The notes under the pieces are model-generated. The model was not told the origin of the DNA, did not search any database, and was given only the letters and a program-made list of their open reading frames with translations. From contig NZ_NFHT01000007.1 of NCBI RefSeq assembly GCF_002161445.1, forward strand, positions 83,024 through 147,023: a stretch of 64,000 nucleotides of DNA, read 5' to 3'. How positions within the stretch are numbered: the stretch's first letter is position 1; each line of letters starts with the position of its first letter. This DNA comes from Alistipes sp. An66 (lineage in GTDB: Bacteria; Bacteroidota; Bacteroidia; Bacteroidales; Rikenellaceae). A program made the translations under genes and the position numbers. Below, one piece after another: positions 17,480 to 26,106 of this stretch.

Positions 17480-17940
17480 CGGCGGAAGTTTTTCATCGCC
17501 TGGTCCATTTCGCGGCGGGCATCGTTCTCTTTGAGGTACTCGCGCTTGTCGTAGGACTTGCGGCCGCGGGCCAGTCCGACGACGACCTTCGCCAGGCCGC
17601 GGTCGTTGAGGAACAGGCGCAATCCGACGATCGTCAGGCCCCGGTCCTGCGAGGCGCGGCGGAGTTTGTCCAGCTCGCGGGCCGTGAGCAGCAGTTTGCG
17701 GTCGCGGCGCGGGACGTGGTTGTTGCAGGTACCCCAGGCATATTCGGCGATGTTGATGCCGCGGATCCACAGTTCGCCCTTGTCGAAGTAGCAGAACGAA
17801 TCCACCATCGAGGCCTTGCCCGCACGGATCGACTTGATCTCCGTTCCGACGAGTACGATGCCCGCAACGAACTCTTCGAGAATCTCATAGTCGAACGTCG
17901 CGCGCTTGTTCCGGATATTTATCTTCTTTTGTTCACTCAT
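17476..17940 (-). CDS. smpB: SsrA-binding protein SmpB
   Basis: Binds tmRNA and brings it to stalled ribosomes for trans-translation. From the ATG at 17940 ([14 protein letters not shown]) it has 154 residues, the usual length. Diagnostic blocks: [20 protein letters not shown], the RGINIAEY loop, [11 protein letters not shown], and the basic C-terminal tail [19 protein letters not shown], which follows the mRNA path in the ribosome. No ssrA gene was found in this window. The downstream HAD gene overlaps its stop codon by four bases. Confidence 0.97.
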   Translation of the reverse strand: MSEQKKINIRNKRATFDYEILEEFVAGIVLVGTEIKSIRAGKASMVDSFCYFDKGELWIRGINIAEYAWGTCNNHVPRRDRKLLLTARELDKLRRASQDRGLTIVGLRLFLNDRGLAKVVVGLARGRKSYDKREYLKENDARREMDQAMKNFRR

Positions 17941-18108
17941 ATACGCAAAAACGGCATACAAATTGCGAAAACCATTCGCGGGGGTGGGAATCGGTCAAGG
18001 TAACTTATTCTTTTATCTTCGATATGTTTTACACATCTTTCTGTTTATTTTCTGTTTGCACACGGTACGCGCAGTGATGCGTGTACGACCCGAGACCCGC
18101 CCCCTTTT

Positions 18109-20091
18109 TCATAGAATCAGACGTTGGAGTTTACGCGCGATGGCCACCTTCACGCGGTTGTAGTTGTTGAGCCGCTGGACGATGTCGGACTCCTCCTCTT
18201 CGGAGAGCGCCTCGCCGGCGAGCCGCTCCTGCAACTCGCGGATCAGCGACTCGATGACCTTCGACTTGTAGAGCGTGACGGCCTTCGGGACGCCCACGGC
18301 CAGCATTTCGGCCTCGCTCTCGACGTGCACCTCCTTGCGTTTCCAGAGTTCGCTGGCGACGTAGTTGTCGTCCGACGTGAGGATGTCGACCGACCGGTTG
18401 CAGACCTCGGGATCGATGTGGTTGAGGAAGACGTAGGCCGGGACCTCGACGCCGGTTCCGAGCTGCTCCCACTGTTCGCGGTAGGCGGCCATGATCTTGG
18501 CATAGACCGGATTGCGGAAGACGATCTGATCGTCGCTCAACTCCGCGAAGATCACCTCGGCGACATTGCACGCCACCATCGCGACGCCCTCCTTGAAGTC
18601 GAACGAACAGTGTCCGTATTTGAGGAGATACTTGACGATTTCGCGTTCCAGCGCCTCGAAGCTGCTGCCGGCCTCGACCTTCGGGGCATACTCCGCCTCG
18701 GGACGTGCGGGCGCCTCGCTCTCCCGCTGCCGTGCCGCGGCCTGACGGCGCAGGAAGTCGTCCGTTTCGCGGTCTCCGGAGGAGGTAAGGCGCTTGCGCG
18801 CAACCTCGGCGATGAGAATCTGCTCGTCGATGTCCATGATCCGCGCACACTCCTTGATGTAGACCGACCGCTGGATCGGATCGGGGATCTGCGCGATGGA
18901 CTGCACCATGTCGCCGATCAGCGCGGCCTTGCGGATCGGGTCGCCCTGGGCATCCTTCAACAGCAGCCGGGCCTTGAAATCGAGGAAGTCGCGTTCGTTG
19001 TCGCGGATGTAGTCCCGAACCTCGGCGGCGGAGTGGCTGCGGGCGAACGAATCGGGATCCTCGGGTTCGGGCAGCAGCACCACGCGGACGTTCATCCCCT
19101 CTTTGAGGATCATGTCGATACCGCGCAGCGAGGCGTGGATGCCGGCCGAGTCGCCGTCGTAGATGACGGTGATGTTCTTCGTGAAGCGCCCCAGCAGCCG
19201 GATCTGCTCCGTGGTGAGCGACGTTCCGGAGGAGGCGACAACATTCTCGATCCCGGCCTGGTGCATGGAGATCACGTCGAGGTACCCCTCGACCAGGATG
19301 GCGAAATCCTGCTGCTGGATGGCCCGCTTGGCGAAATAGAGCCCGTAGAGCTCGCGTTTCTTGCTGTAAATCTCGCTCTCGGGGGAGTTCTGGTACTTGG
19401 CGACCTGCTTGTCGGTGCGGAGCGTGCGGCCTCCGAAAGCGACGATGCGGCCCGAGATGTTGTGCACGGGGAAGATCACGCGGTCGCGGAAGCGGTCGTA
19501 GAGCCCGCCGTTGCGGTCGCTCACCAGCGAGAGACCCGTCGAGAGGAGGAACTCCTGCTTGTAGCCGGCCGTAAGGGCGTCCTGCGTCATGCGGTCGCCC
19601 TTCGAGGGGCAGAATCCGAGTCCGAACTTCCGGATCGTGGCCTCGGTGAGCCCGCGTTTCTGACGGAAATAGGAGAGCCCGACGTTGATTCCCTCGCTGT
19701 CGCGGTGGAGGAAATTGGCAAAATACTCCGCAGCCCAGCCGTTGAGGGCGAACATCGACTCGCGGTCGTCGTTGCGGCGGAGCTCTTCGTCGGAGAGGGC
19801 CTCCTCGCGGACCTCGATGCCGTAGCGCTTGGCGACGATTTTGAGGGCCTCGGGGTAGCTCACGGCCTCCTGTTCCATGACGAAGGTGACGGCATTGCCG
19901 CCCTTCCCGCATCCGAAGCACTTGTAGAGGCCCTTCGAGGGGGAAACGACGAACGACGGGGTCTTTTCGTTGTGGAACGGACAGCAGGCGACATAGTTCA
20001 CGCCCTTGCGTTTGAGCGTGACGTAGTCGCCGACGATATCGACGATATTGGCGGCGGCGTAGATGCGGTCTACTGTTTCGCGGTCGATCAT
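18109..20091 (-). CDS. dnaG: DNA primase
   Basis: Synthesises RNA primers for replication and acts with the DnaB helicase. The 660 residues contain an N-terminal CHC2 zinc finger (CCPFHNEKTPSF and YKCFGCGKGG, residues about 37-65), the RNA polymerase core and Toprim domain (VEGYLDVISMHQAGIENVVASSGT, then YDGDSAG with the catalytic acidic cluster, about residues 265-320), and a C-terminal helicase-interaction region that is divergent. Length is normal for Bacteroidota. The -7 box is only six bases before the ATG. Confidence 0.97.
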   Translation of the reverse strand: MIDRETVDRIYAAANIVDIVGDYVTLKRKGVNYVACCPFHNEKTPSFVVSPSKGLYKCFGCGKGGNAVTFVMEQEAVSYPEALKIVAKRYGIEVREEALSDEELRRNDDRESMFALNGWAAEYFANFLHRDSEGINVGLSYFRQKRGLTEATIRKFGLGFCPSKGDRMTQDALTAGYKQEFLLSTGLSLVSDRNGGLYDRFRDRVIFPVHNISGRIVAFGGRTLRTDKQVAKYQNSPESEIYSKKRELYGLYFAKRAIQQQDFAILVEGYLDVISMHQAGIENVVASSGTSLTTEQIRLLGRFTKNITVIYDGDSAGIHASLRGIDMILKEGMNVRVVLLPEPEDPDSFARSHSAAEVRDYIRDNERDFLDFKARLLLKDAQGDPIRKAALIGDMVQSIAQIPDPIQRSVYIKECARIMDIDEQILIAEVARKRLTSSGDRETDDFLRRQAAARQRESEAPARPEAEYAPKVEAGSSFEALEREIVKYLLKYGHCSFDFKEGVAMVACNVAEVIFAELSDDQIVFRNPVYAKIMAAYREQWEQLGTGVEVPAYVFLNHIDPEVCNRSVDILTSDDNYVASELWKRKEVHVESEAEMLAVGVPKAVTLYKSKVIESLIRELQERLAGEALSEEEESDIVQRLNNYNRVKVAIARKLQRLIL

Positions 20092-20097
20092 AGCTCA

Positions 20098-20105
20098 CAA
20101 AGGTA
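20098..20105 (-). promoter_or_regulatory. dnaG -7 box, six bases before the start codon
   Basis: TACCTTTG on the minus strand, then six bases, then ATG. The geometry predicts a leaderless or nearly leaderless dnaG mRNA. Confidence 0.55.
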
Positions 20106-20179
20106 CGAATAATCGGCCGAAAGCGTAGCGATTGCGGATTAAAAATATCCATCACCCGCCACAATATGCCCTCAGCCTG

Positions 20180-20689
20180 TCATGGAGTAACGATCGCATT
20201 GATTTTGTCTTTCTTGGAGACGATGTTCAAAGTTCCTGATTTCCACCATATCGAATGCCGATATTCGATATAGTATTTCATGCCGCTCATACGGTCCTCA
20301 ACGGTATAGTATGAACTCAACCCATTTCGATAATTCTTCTCAATCGGGCCCAACACGATTTCCGCATCCCGGTATTGGTCCATAAGTCCATTCAAAATCG
20401 AAAGATATTGATTTTCCGATTTTTTCGGGAAATACTCCTCGATCTTGAACAACCGGATATACTCCATTCGTTTCCAGTAGGTTTCGCAATGAGTCTGCTG
20501 ATCGATACGCATGAGCAGGTTTCCCAATATGCGGGTATCGATATCATAATGATCGCACAAAGAGCCGATGGCACTTTTATATCGAATGATGTCTTCTATT
20601 TCAGAGACATGCTCCCGAGGTTCAAACCTGTCGCAGGCGACACACGCCAACAAGCCGACAACGGACATGACAATTCTCCGCCAATTCAT
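20180..20689 (-). CDS. Putative lipoprotein of unknown function
   Basis: A 169-residue protein with a hydrophobic N-terminus and a lipobox-like VACDRF ending at about C19-C21, so probably a lipoprotein. The mature part is charged, tyrosine-rich and predicted mixed helix/strand; no known domain is recognised. Its composition is clearly more AT-rich than the surrounding genes. The ATG overlaps the stop of the upstream HARE-HTH-like gene as ATGA, so the two form a small coupled operon. Acquisition by transfer is suggested by composition only. Confidence 0.75.
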   Translation of the reverse strand: MNWRRIVMSVVGLLACVACDRFEPREHVSEIEDIIRYKSAIGSLCDHYDIDTRILGNLLMRIDQQTHCETYWKRMEYIRLFKIEEYFPKKSENQYLSILNGLMDQYRDAEIVLGPIEKNYRNGLSSYYTVEDRMSGMKYYIEYRHSIWWKSGTLNIVSKKDKINAIVTP

Positions 20690-20895
20690 AAAGCCTGACT
20701 CAAGAAGATCATTTTACCCTTTCTCTCAAACAGAGCACCATAGGCCCTGATCCGGGCCGACACTTGATTCGCCGGAAGAGGCCGTCCATCCTTTCTCCGA
20801 TACAAATTCCGACGGTTGATCTCATCGGCAAGTTCGCGGGACGTTTTTGCACCTTCCCGCAAAACAACGGCAATAGCCTCATGCAATGTCAACAT
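20686..20895 (-). CDS. HARE-HTH-like winged helix protein
   Basis: A 69-residue protein made almost entirely of one winged helix: TLHEAIAVVLREG, SRELADEINRRNLY, then RKDGRPLPANQVSARIRAY, which resembles the HARE-HTH domain found in restriction-linked and RNA polymerase delta-like proteins. DNA binding is likely; it could regulate its own operon. It overlaps the downstream lipoprotein gene by four bases. A strong minus-strand promoter lies about 285 bases upstream. The family name is given by resemblance only. Confidence 0.7.
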   Translation of the reverse strand: MLTLHEAIAVVLREGAKTSRELADEINRRNLYRRKDGRPLPANQVSARIRAYGALFERKGKMIFLSQAL

Positions 20896-21179
20896 GACAA
20901 AATCTTTTTGAATGCGTACTGCCGACTCCGCGCAGTATCCATCATAAAAAGAAAGTGTGGAGTCGTTCGTTTATCTGGCAATAGGCATTTGGCGTGGCCC
21001 GAATACAAATAAACAATACCCCACACCGAATAGTGCCCATCGAACGACAGGCTTCTATACACGGTGATGAGTGTCTGTATTGCTCTCCCTGTATTCGTAA
21101 AATCGCCAAATTTTATTGCCAAGGATCAGCGAAACACTTTCACTAAACTCAAAATGTCACTACCCCACGGATAGTGAGA

Positions 21180-21209
21180 CAAAGGTAGAAAATTGTTTTC
21201 AATATGCAA
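21180..21209 (-). promoter_or_regulatory. Consensus minus-strand promoter upstream of the HARE-HTH operon
   Basis: On the minus strand: TTG (21207-21209), 19 bases, TACCTTTG (21180-21187). Both elements and the spacing are consensus. The first solid gene downstream starts at 20895, so the transcript would have a leader of about 280 bases. Confidence 0.65.
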
Positions 21210-21248
21210 GGCCGCATAGCGGAGTAAATCCCGAGACCAAGCAATAAA

Positions 21249-21270
21249 GCCCCCGCCGAGGCGGGGGTTT
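21249..21270. terminator. GC-rich hairpin upstream of uvrB
   Basis: CCCCCGCC pairs with GGCGGGGG across a two-base loop, followed by TTT on the plus strand. No plus-strand gene precedes it nearby, so it may be a remnant terminator or a dispersed intergenic hairpin. Confidence 0.45.
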
Positions 21271-21369
21271 GGGGGTGGGTCAGATTTATAGACGACGCCG
21301 AAGGCGGCGGGTAACTACAGCGGAGCGCAGAAAAGCGGTATGAAATTGAAAACTGTTTCATTTTATCCG

Positions 21370-21377
21370 TATCTTTG
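21370..21377 (+). promoter_or_regulatory. uvrB -7 box, four bases before the start codon
   Basis: TATCTTTG, then CGTC, then ATG at 21382. At the usual box-to-start distance, transcription would begin at or next to the A of the start codon. Confidence 0.6.
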
Positions 21378-21381
21378 CGTC

Positions 21382-23445
21382 ATGGACTTCAAACTCGTAT
21401 CGGACTACGCCCCGATGGGCGACCAGCCGGAGGCGATCGCGCAGCTTGTCGGCTCGATCCGCCACGGCTCGAAGCACAACGTGCTGTTAGGCGTCACGGG
21501 CTCGGGCAAGACCTTCACGGTGGCGAACGTCATCGCGCAGCTGAACCGCCCGACGCTCGTGTTGAGCCACAACAAGACCCTCGCGGCGCAGCTCTACGGC
21601 GAATTCCGGAACTTCTTCCCGGAGAATGCCGTCGAGTACTTCGTCTCCTACTACGACTACTATCAGCCGGAGGCCTACCTCCCGTCGACGGACACCTATA
21701 TCGAAAAGGACCTCTCGATCAACGCCGAGATCGAAAAGATGCGTCTGCAAACCGTGGCAACGCTCCTCTCGGGGCGGCGCGACGTGGTGGTCGTGTCGAG
21801 CGTCTCGTGCCTCTACGGTGCGGGCAACCCGGCGGATTTCCACGCCACGGCGATCCGCATCGAGGTGGGGCAGGTTGTCAGCTACAAGCACTTCCTCTAC
21901 AAGTTGGTCGAGGCGCTCTACACCCGCACGGAGCGCGAGCTGGAACCGGCGACGTTCCGCGTCAACGGCGACACGGTGGACATCATGGCGGCCTTCGGCG
22001 AGTTCGGGAACCAGTGCTTCCGGGTGATGTTCTTCGACAACGAGATCGAGGCCATCCAGTCGATCGACCCCGTGACGGGCCAGCGCATCCAGACGCTCGA
22101 CTCGCTGACGCTCTACCCGACGAACCTCTTCGTGACAACCAAGGAGCGCATCAACACGGCCGTGCAGCAGATCTACCTCGACCTGGGCAGGCAGATCGAG
22201 TTCTTCGAGCAGTCGGGGCGCATGGTCGAGGCGCAGCGGATCAAGCAGCGCGTGGAGTACGACCTGGAAATGATCAAGGAGCTGGGCTACTGCCCGGGGA
22301 TCGAGAACTACTCGCGCTACTTCGACGGACGCGCCGCCGGAACGCGGCCCTTCTGCCTGCTGGACTACTTCCCGAAGGACTACCTGCTGGTCGTGGACGA
22401 GAGCCACGTGACGCTGCCGCAGGTCCACGCGATGTTCGGCGGCGACCGCGCCCGGAAGGAGAACCTCGTGGAGTACGGCTTCCGGCTCCCGGCGGCGAAG
22501 GACAACCGTCCGCTGACCTTCGCGGAGTTCGAGCAGTTGCAGGGGACGTCGATCTACGTGAGCGCGACGCCGGCCGACTGGGAGCTGATGAAGAGCGAAG
22601 GGGTTGTCGCCGAGCAGCTGATCCGCCCGACGGGGCTGGTGGACCCGCCGTTGGAGGTGCGGGTGACGCTGAACCAGATCGACGACCTGATCGAGGAGAT
22701 CGACAAACGGGTGAAGAACGACGACAAGGTGCTCGTGACGACCATCACCAAACGGATGGCCGAGGAGCTCTCGAAATACTTCGACCGCGTGGGGGTGCGC
22801 AACCGCTACATCCACTCGGACGTCGACACGCTGGAACGGATCCAGATCCTGGAGGACCTCCGCAACGGGCTGTTCGACGTGCTGGTGGGCGTGAACCTGC
22901 TGCGCGAGGGGCTGGACCTCCCGGAGGTGGCGCTGGTGGCGATTCTGGACGCCGACAAGGAGGGCTTCCTGCGCAACGTGCGGTCGCTGACGCAGATCGC
23001 CGGACGTGCGGCCCGCCACTCGCAGGGCAACGTGATCCTCTACGCCGACACCTGCACCGAGTCGATGCGCTACGCCATCGAGCAGAGCAACCGCCGCCGC
23101 GAGAAACAGGTGCGTTTCAACATGGAGCACGGGATGCTGCCGCGGCGGGCGCAGAAGAGCGGTTCGGGTCCGAGCGCCCTGCTGGCGGGACGCGAAACGG
23201 CGGAGGGTTCCGTCCCGGTCGCCTACCCCATCACGGAGAATCACTACGCCACGGCCGCCGACGTGCAGAAGGGCTATACGGCCGGCACACCGGCCGCAGG
23301 TCTGGGCGAGAATCTCGACGAGCTGATCGACCGGGCCCGCGCAGACATGGAACGGGCGGCCAAGTCGCTGGACTTCCTGGCGGCGGCGAAATTCCGCGAC
23401 CGGATGTACGAGTTGCAGAAGCTGCGCGAAGAGAACCGGCGATAG
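21382..23445 (+). CDS. uvrB: UvrABC excinuclease subunit B
   Basis: Damage-verification helicase-like subunit of nucleotide excision repair, loaded by UvrA and working with UvrC. Starting at MDFKLVSDYAPMGDQPEAI gives 687 residues. Walker A is GVTGSGKTFTVANVI, the beta-hairpin region is YYDYYQPEAY, and later helicase motifs include DESHVTLPQ, VSATPADWE, LREGLDLPE and QIAGRAARH. The C-terminal UVR domain that contacts UvrC is complete (ENLDELIDRARADMERAAKS). A longer frame starting at 21340 is excluded because it would include the -7 box. Confidence 0.98.
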   Translation: MDFKLVSDYAPMGDQPEAIAQLVGSIRHGSKHNVLLGVTGSGKTFTVANVIAQLNRPTLVLSHNKTLAAQLYGEFRNFFPENAVEYFVSYYDYYQPEAYLPSTDTYIEKDLSINAEIEKMRLQTVATLLSGRRDVVVVSSVSCLYGAGNPADFHATAIRIEVGQVVSYKHFLYKLVEALYTRTERELEPATFRVNGDTVDIMAAFGEFGNQCFRVMFFDNEIEAIQSIDPVTGQRIQTLDSLTLYPTNLFVTTKERINTAVQQIYLDLGRQIEFFEQSGRMVEAQRIKQRVEYDLEMIKELGYCPGIENYSRYFDGRAAGTRPFCLLDYFPKDYLLVVDESHVTLPQVHAMFGGDRARKENLVEYGFRLPAAKDNRPLTFAEFEQLQGTSIYVSATPADWELMKSEGVVAEQLIRPTGLVDPPLEVRVTLNQIDDLIEEIDKRVKNDDKVLVTTITKRMAEELSKYFDRVGVRNRYIHSDVDTLERIQILEDLRNGLFDVLVGVNLLREGLDLPEVALVAILDADKEGFLRNVRSLTQIAGRAARHSQGNVILYADTCTESMRYAIEQSNRRREKQVRFNMEHGMLPRRAQKSGSGPSALLAGRETAEGSVPVAYPITENHYATAADVQKGYTAGTPAAGLGENLDELIDRARADMERAAKSLDFLAAAKFRDRMYELQKLREENRR

Positions 23446-23500
23446 CCATCCGTCCCGGCCCCCAGTCCCCGGCTCCGGACCCGTCCCCGGCCCGACCGTC

Positions 23501-23992
23501 CTACTCCCTGGCGGCGTGTCGGAAGGTGAAGTACTTGGCGGCGAGGAAGCTGTACGCCGTCACGACGAGCGTGGTGATGACCTTCGCGGGCGTAGGCCAG
23601 ATGCCGCACACCTCGACGAAGAATTTCAGTCCGGCATAGGTCAGCAGGACGGACCCGCCGATCGACAGCAGGTAGCGGAATAGCTGCGTCCCGGTGCCGA
23701 CGGGCGACTGGCGGAAGGCCACATGGCGGTTGAGCCAGAATCCCACGAAAAAGGTGAACGGGAAGACGAGGATCATCGCCGCGATGTGGGGCGACACGAC
23801 CACGAACCCGAGATCGAAGAAACGGTATCCGATCAGACAGTTGTAGCAGAGGGCATAACAGAGGGGGTCGAAGAGCAGATAGGTGAATCCTCCGCATGCG
23901 GCATAGCGGAAGACCTGCCGGGGCAACAATGCCGCGACAGGCCGCACGTAAAAGAGGTCGATCAGCCGGATTATCGTCTCCGAAAGGCGCAT
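23501..23992 (-). CDS. GtrA-family membrane protein
   Basis: A 163-residue protein with four predicted membrane segments and the GtrA pattern: FRYAACGGFTYLLFD, FWLNRHVAFRQ and a C-terminal VVTAYSFLAAKYFTFR. GtrA proteins are thought to help move lipid-linked sugars for cell-surface glycosylation. The start ATG shares a base with the stop of the upstream HU/SPOR gene (TGATG), so the two are coupled; upstream in-frame starts lie inside that gene and are rejected. No glycosyltransferase partner is next to it. Confidence 0.85.
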   Translation of the reverse strand: MRLSETIIRLIDLFYVRPVAALLPRQVFRYAACGGFTYLLFDPLCYALCYNCLIGYRFFDLGFVVVSPHIAAMILVFPFTFFVGFWLNRHVAFRQSPVGTGTQLFRYLLSIGGSVLLTYAGLKFFVEVCGIWPTPAKVITTLVVTAYSFLAAKYFTFRHAARE

Positions 23993-24981
23993 CAGCGGGC
24001 GGTATGGGTCCACATGCCGGGGAATCGGTCGGCGTGCGCACGGATAAAGAGCCGGCACGCCTCCGGATCATCGGATTCGAAGGGCGAGACCATGTATTTC
24101 GCGCCGAAACGGTAGATGCCGCAGGCGATGGCGACATCCTTCGACGCCGCATCACGGGCCGCACGTTCGGCATTCTCCACCGTACTGAAAACGCCCAGAA
24201 CCACATAATGGCGCCCGGAGACCATCCGCGAAGGCTCGAAGGAGGCGCCGTTGCGGACTGCGGGCCGGGTATGGGAAGCCGTTCCCGTCGTTTCGCCGGA
24301 TTCGGACGATTTGCCGGACCCGGAGGTTTCGGAGGGGTTCACGTTCCGATCCGTTGCGGAAGGCTCCGCAACCGGGATCTCCCCGTCCGGGATTCCTGCC
24401 ACGGAATCGGTCCCGCCCCGAAGGAGCGGACTCTCCGCAGCCACCGCCCCGGACTCCGGGGCCACGCCCCGCACCCGGTCTTCAAACCACCAGTAGGCCG
24501 TGCCGCCCAGCACGCAGACGATGGCCACAATACCGATCCACAGCACGGCATCGAAGCGCTTCGGCGCCCGAACCCGTACCGGCGCATGCCCCTGGGGATT
24601 GAGTCTTTGGTCGAACGCCTCGTCCAGTTTGAAATCTTTGAACCGCAACGTCCCGACGCCCTCCACGGTCAGTGTTCCGTCGGTCTGCGCGGCAGCCGTC
24701 CAGCGGTCGTAGACCTGTTGCGCCTCGGGAAGCGGGTTTTCCGGCTGTACGCCGTTCACCCGCAGGACGCGGGCGATCTCCTCGACCAGCGACGGGCCGC
24801 GCTGCTGCGAGGTGAAGAGCACCGTCCGGCAGGGCGGCACGACATGGCGCCGGTCGATCCGCCGGGCGCCCCGACGTTCGACATACAGCGAGCCGACCCC
24901 GGGCAGGAAAACCGCCCCGCCCCCGGCCAGCAGATTGCCGACGAGTTTGCCGACCTGCCCGGTCATCGGATTGGCATTCAT
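23992..24981 (-). CDS. HU-CCDC81 and SPOR domain membrane protein
   Basis: A 329-residue bitopic protein. Residues about 1-130 resemble the Bacteroidota HU-CCDC81 pair (GGGAVFLPGVGSLYVERR and VEGVGTLRFKDFKLDEAF), placed in the cytoplasm. One membrane segment is at about 143-166. A low-complexity periplasmic linker rich in S, G, E and T follows, then a C-terminal SPOR domain (YVVLGVFSTVENAERAARDA), which binds denuded peptidoglycan, typically at division sites. It overlaps lgt by four bases (ATGA) and gtrA by one. A link between the nucleoid or cytoskeleton and septal peptidoglycan is a reasonable guess, not shown. Confidence 0.82.
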   Translation of the reverse strand: MNANPMTGQVGKLVGNLLAGGGAVFLPGVGSLYVERRGARRIDRRHVVPPCRTVLFTSQQRGPSLVEEIARVLRVNGVQPENPLPEAQQVYDRWTAAAQTDGTLTVEGVGTLRFKDFKLDEAFDQRLNPQGHAPVRVRAPKRFDAVLWIGIVAIVCVLGGTAYWWFEDRVRGVAPESGAVAAESPLLRGGTDSVAGIPDGEIPVAEPSATDRNVNPSETSGSGKSSESGETTGTASHTRPAVRNGASFEPSRMVSGRHYVVLGVFSTVENAERAARDAASKDVAIACGIYRFGAKYMVSPFESDDPEACRLFIRAHADRFPGMWTHTAR

Positions 24982-25913
24982 TTTCTTCTCTTTTTATGGA
25001 ACGATTTCGGTGCGGAGCCTGCTGCGGGCTGTTTTTTCGGAACGTCCGTCGCTGCGGCATGACGGGCCGGAGCCGCCGCCACCTCCGGATTCTTCATGCC
25101 GCGCCAGATCATGTATGCACCCAGCAGGATGAAGGGGATACTCAACCATTGTCCCATGTCGAGCGCCCAGCCGATCTCGAAGGCCTCCTGCTCGGTCTTG
25201 ATGAATTCGATGAAGAAGCGCGTGAGGAAGACGCCGATCAGGCCGATTCCGAACAACACGCCCGGATGACGGCGGGCCGTATCCTTGCGGTAATAGAGCC
25301 AGCAGAGGAGGGCGAAGGTTGCCACATAGCAGATCGCCTCATAGATCTGCGTGGGATGCACGGCGGCCGGAGCATATTCGGCGACCCACTTGTGCGAGCG
25401 GACAAACTCGAAGCCCCACGGCAGCGACGTGGCGCGCCCGAAGATTTCGGAGTTGAAGAGGTTGCCCATGCGGACGATAGCGCCGCCGATACCCACGGGG
25501 ATCATGATGCGGTCGAGCGACCAGACGTAGGGCAGTTTGTTCTTGCGGGAGAACAGCCAGAGGCCGATCAGCAGGCCGATGGCGGCGCCGTGGCTGGCCA
25601 TGCCGCCGTCACGGAATCCGGTGATGATGGTCCAGGGCTGCGAGAGATACTCCACGGGATCGTAGAAGAGGCAGTGGCCGAGACGCGCTCCGAGGATCGT
25701 GGCGATGGTTCCGTAGACGAAGATCGACTCGGAGACCTTCGAGGGGAGCCCTTCGCGTTTGCAGAAGTTGTCGAAGAACCACGCGCCGATGAGGATGGCC
25801 AGCGCCCACATCAATCCGTAATAACGGATTTCGAACGACCCGATGCTGAACAGCACGGGATCGAAATTCCAGACGATCGAAAGCGGTTGTATCAAAAATG
25901 GTATCTGCATCAT
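24978..25913 (-). CDS. lgt: Prolipoprotein diacylglyceryl transferase
   Basis: Transfers diacylglycerol from phosphatidylglycerol to the lipobox cysteine of prolipoproteins, the first step of lipoprotein maturation. The 311 residues form about seven membrane segments. Family landmarks are YYGLMWALAILIG, the GGMASHGAAIG loop with the essential histidine, and the signature AIVRMGNLFNSEIFG. The C-terminus carries a basic, alanine-rich cytoplasmic tail. It is first in a three-gene unit with the HU/SPOR protein and GtrA. A start one codon later (second Met) is equally possible. Confidence 0.96.
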   Translation of the reverse strand: MMQIPFLIQPLSIVWNFDPVLFSIGSFEIRYYGLMWALAILIGAWFFDNFCKREGLPSKVSESIFVYGTIATILGARLGHCLFYDPVEYLSQPWTIITGFRDGGMASHGAAIGLLIGLWLFSRKNKLPYVWSLDRIMIPVGIGGAIVRMGNLFNSEIFGRATSLPWGFEFVRSHKWVAEYAPAAVHPTQIYEAICYVATFALLCWLYYRKDTARRHPGVLFGIGLIGVFLTRFFIEFIKTEQEAFEIGWALDMGQWLSIPFILLGAYMIWRGMKNPEVAAAPARHAAATDVPKKQPAAGSAPKSFHKKRRK

Positions 25914-26106
25914 TCATTCAAGTTTTTATCCGGCCGTCGGCCGTATCTCCACACCGGGCAGCGGGATCGAATCCATCCGCCGGTCCGTTTCGGACCTGTC
26001 GCGGCCCCGGATCACTCTTTCGCGGCTCCGGGTCTCTCTTTCGCAGCCCCGGGGAAGTTTTTGCGCATCCCTCCGGCCGCTGAATCCGGCCCGGCCCGAG
26101 TGCTTC

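Larger units (their letters stand above)
20896..21339. other. AT-richer intergenic region upstream of the HARE-HTH operon
   Basis: About 440 bases without a secure gene. It holds a 7-base inverted repeat (CGACTCC at 20923-20929, GGAGTCG at 20959-20965), a minus-strand promoter at 21180-21209, and a GC hairpin at 21249-21270. A 77-codon minus-strand frame (20889-21122) starts only at TTG, has no recognisable domain, and overlaps the HARE-HTH start by seven bases; it may be a leader ORF or a gene remnant, but I do not call it as a gene. Confidence 0.5.

Noticed and set aside
17941..18108. tmRNA (ssrA) gene next to smpB
   Set aside because: The gap is only about 170 bases and shows no tRNA-like ends or tag-coding segment.
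20889..21122. A 77-codon minus-strand frame upstream of the HARE-HTH gene
   Set aside because: It has only a TTG start, no recognisable domain and no ribosome site, so it is mentioned only as a possible leader ORF.
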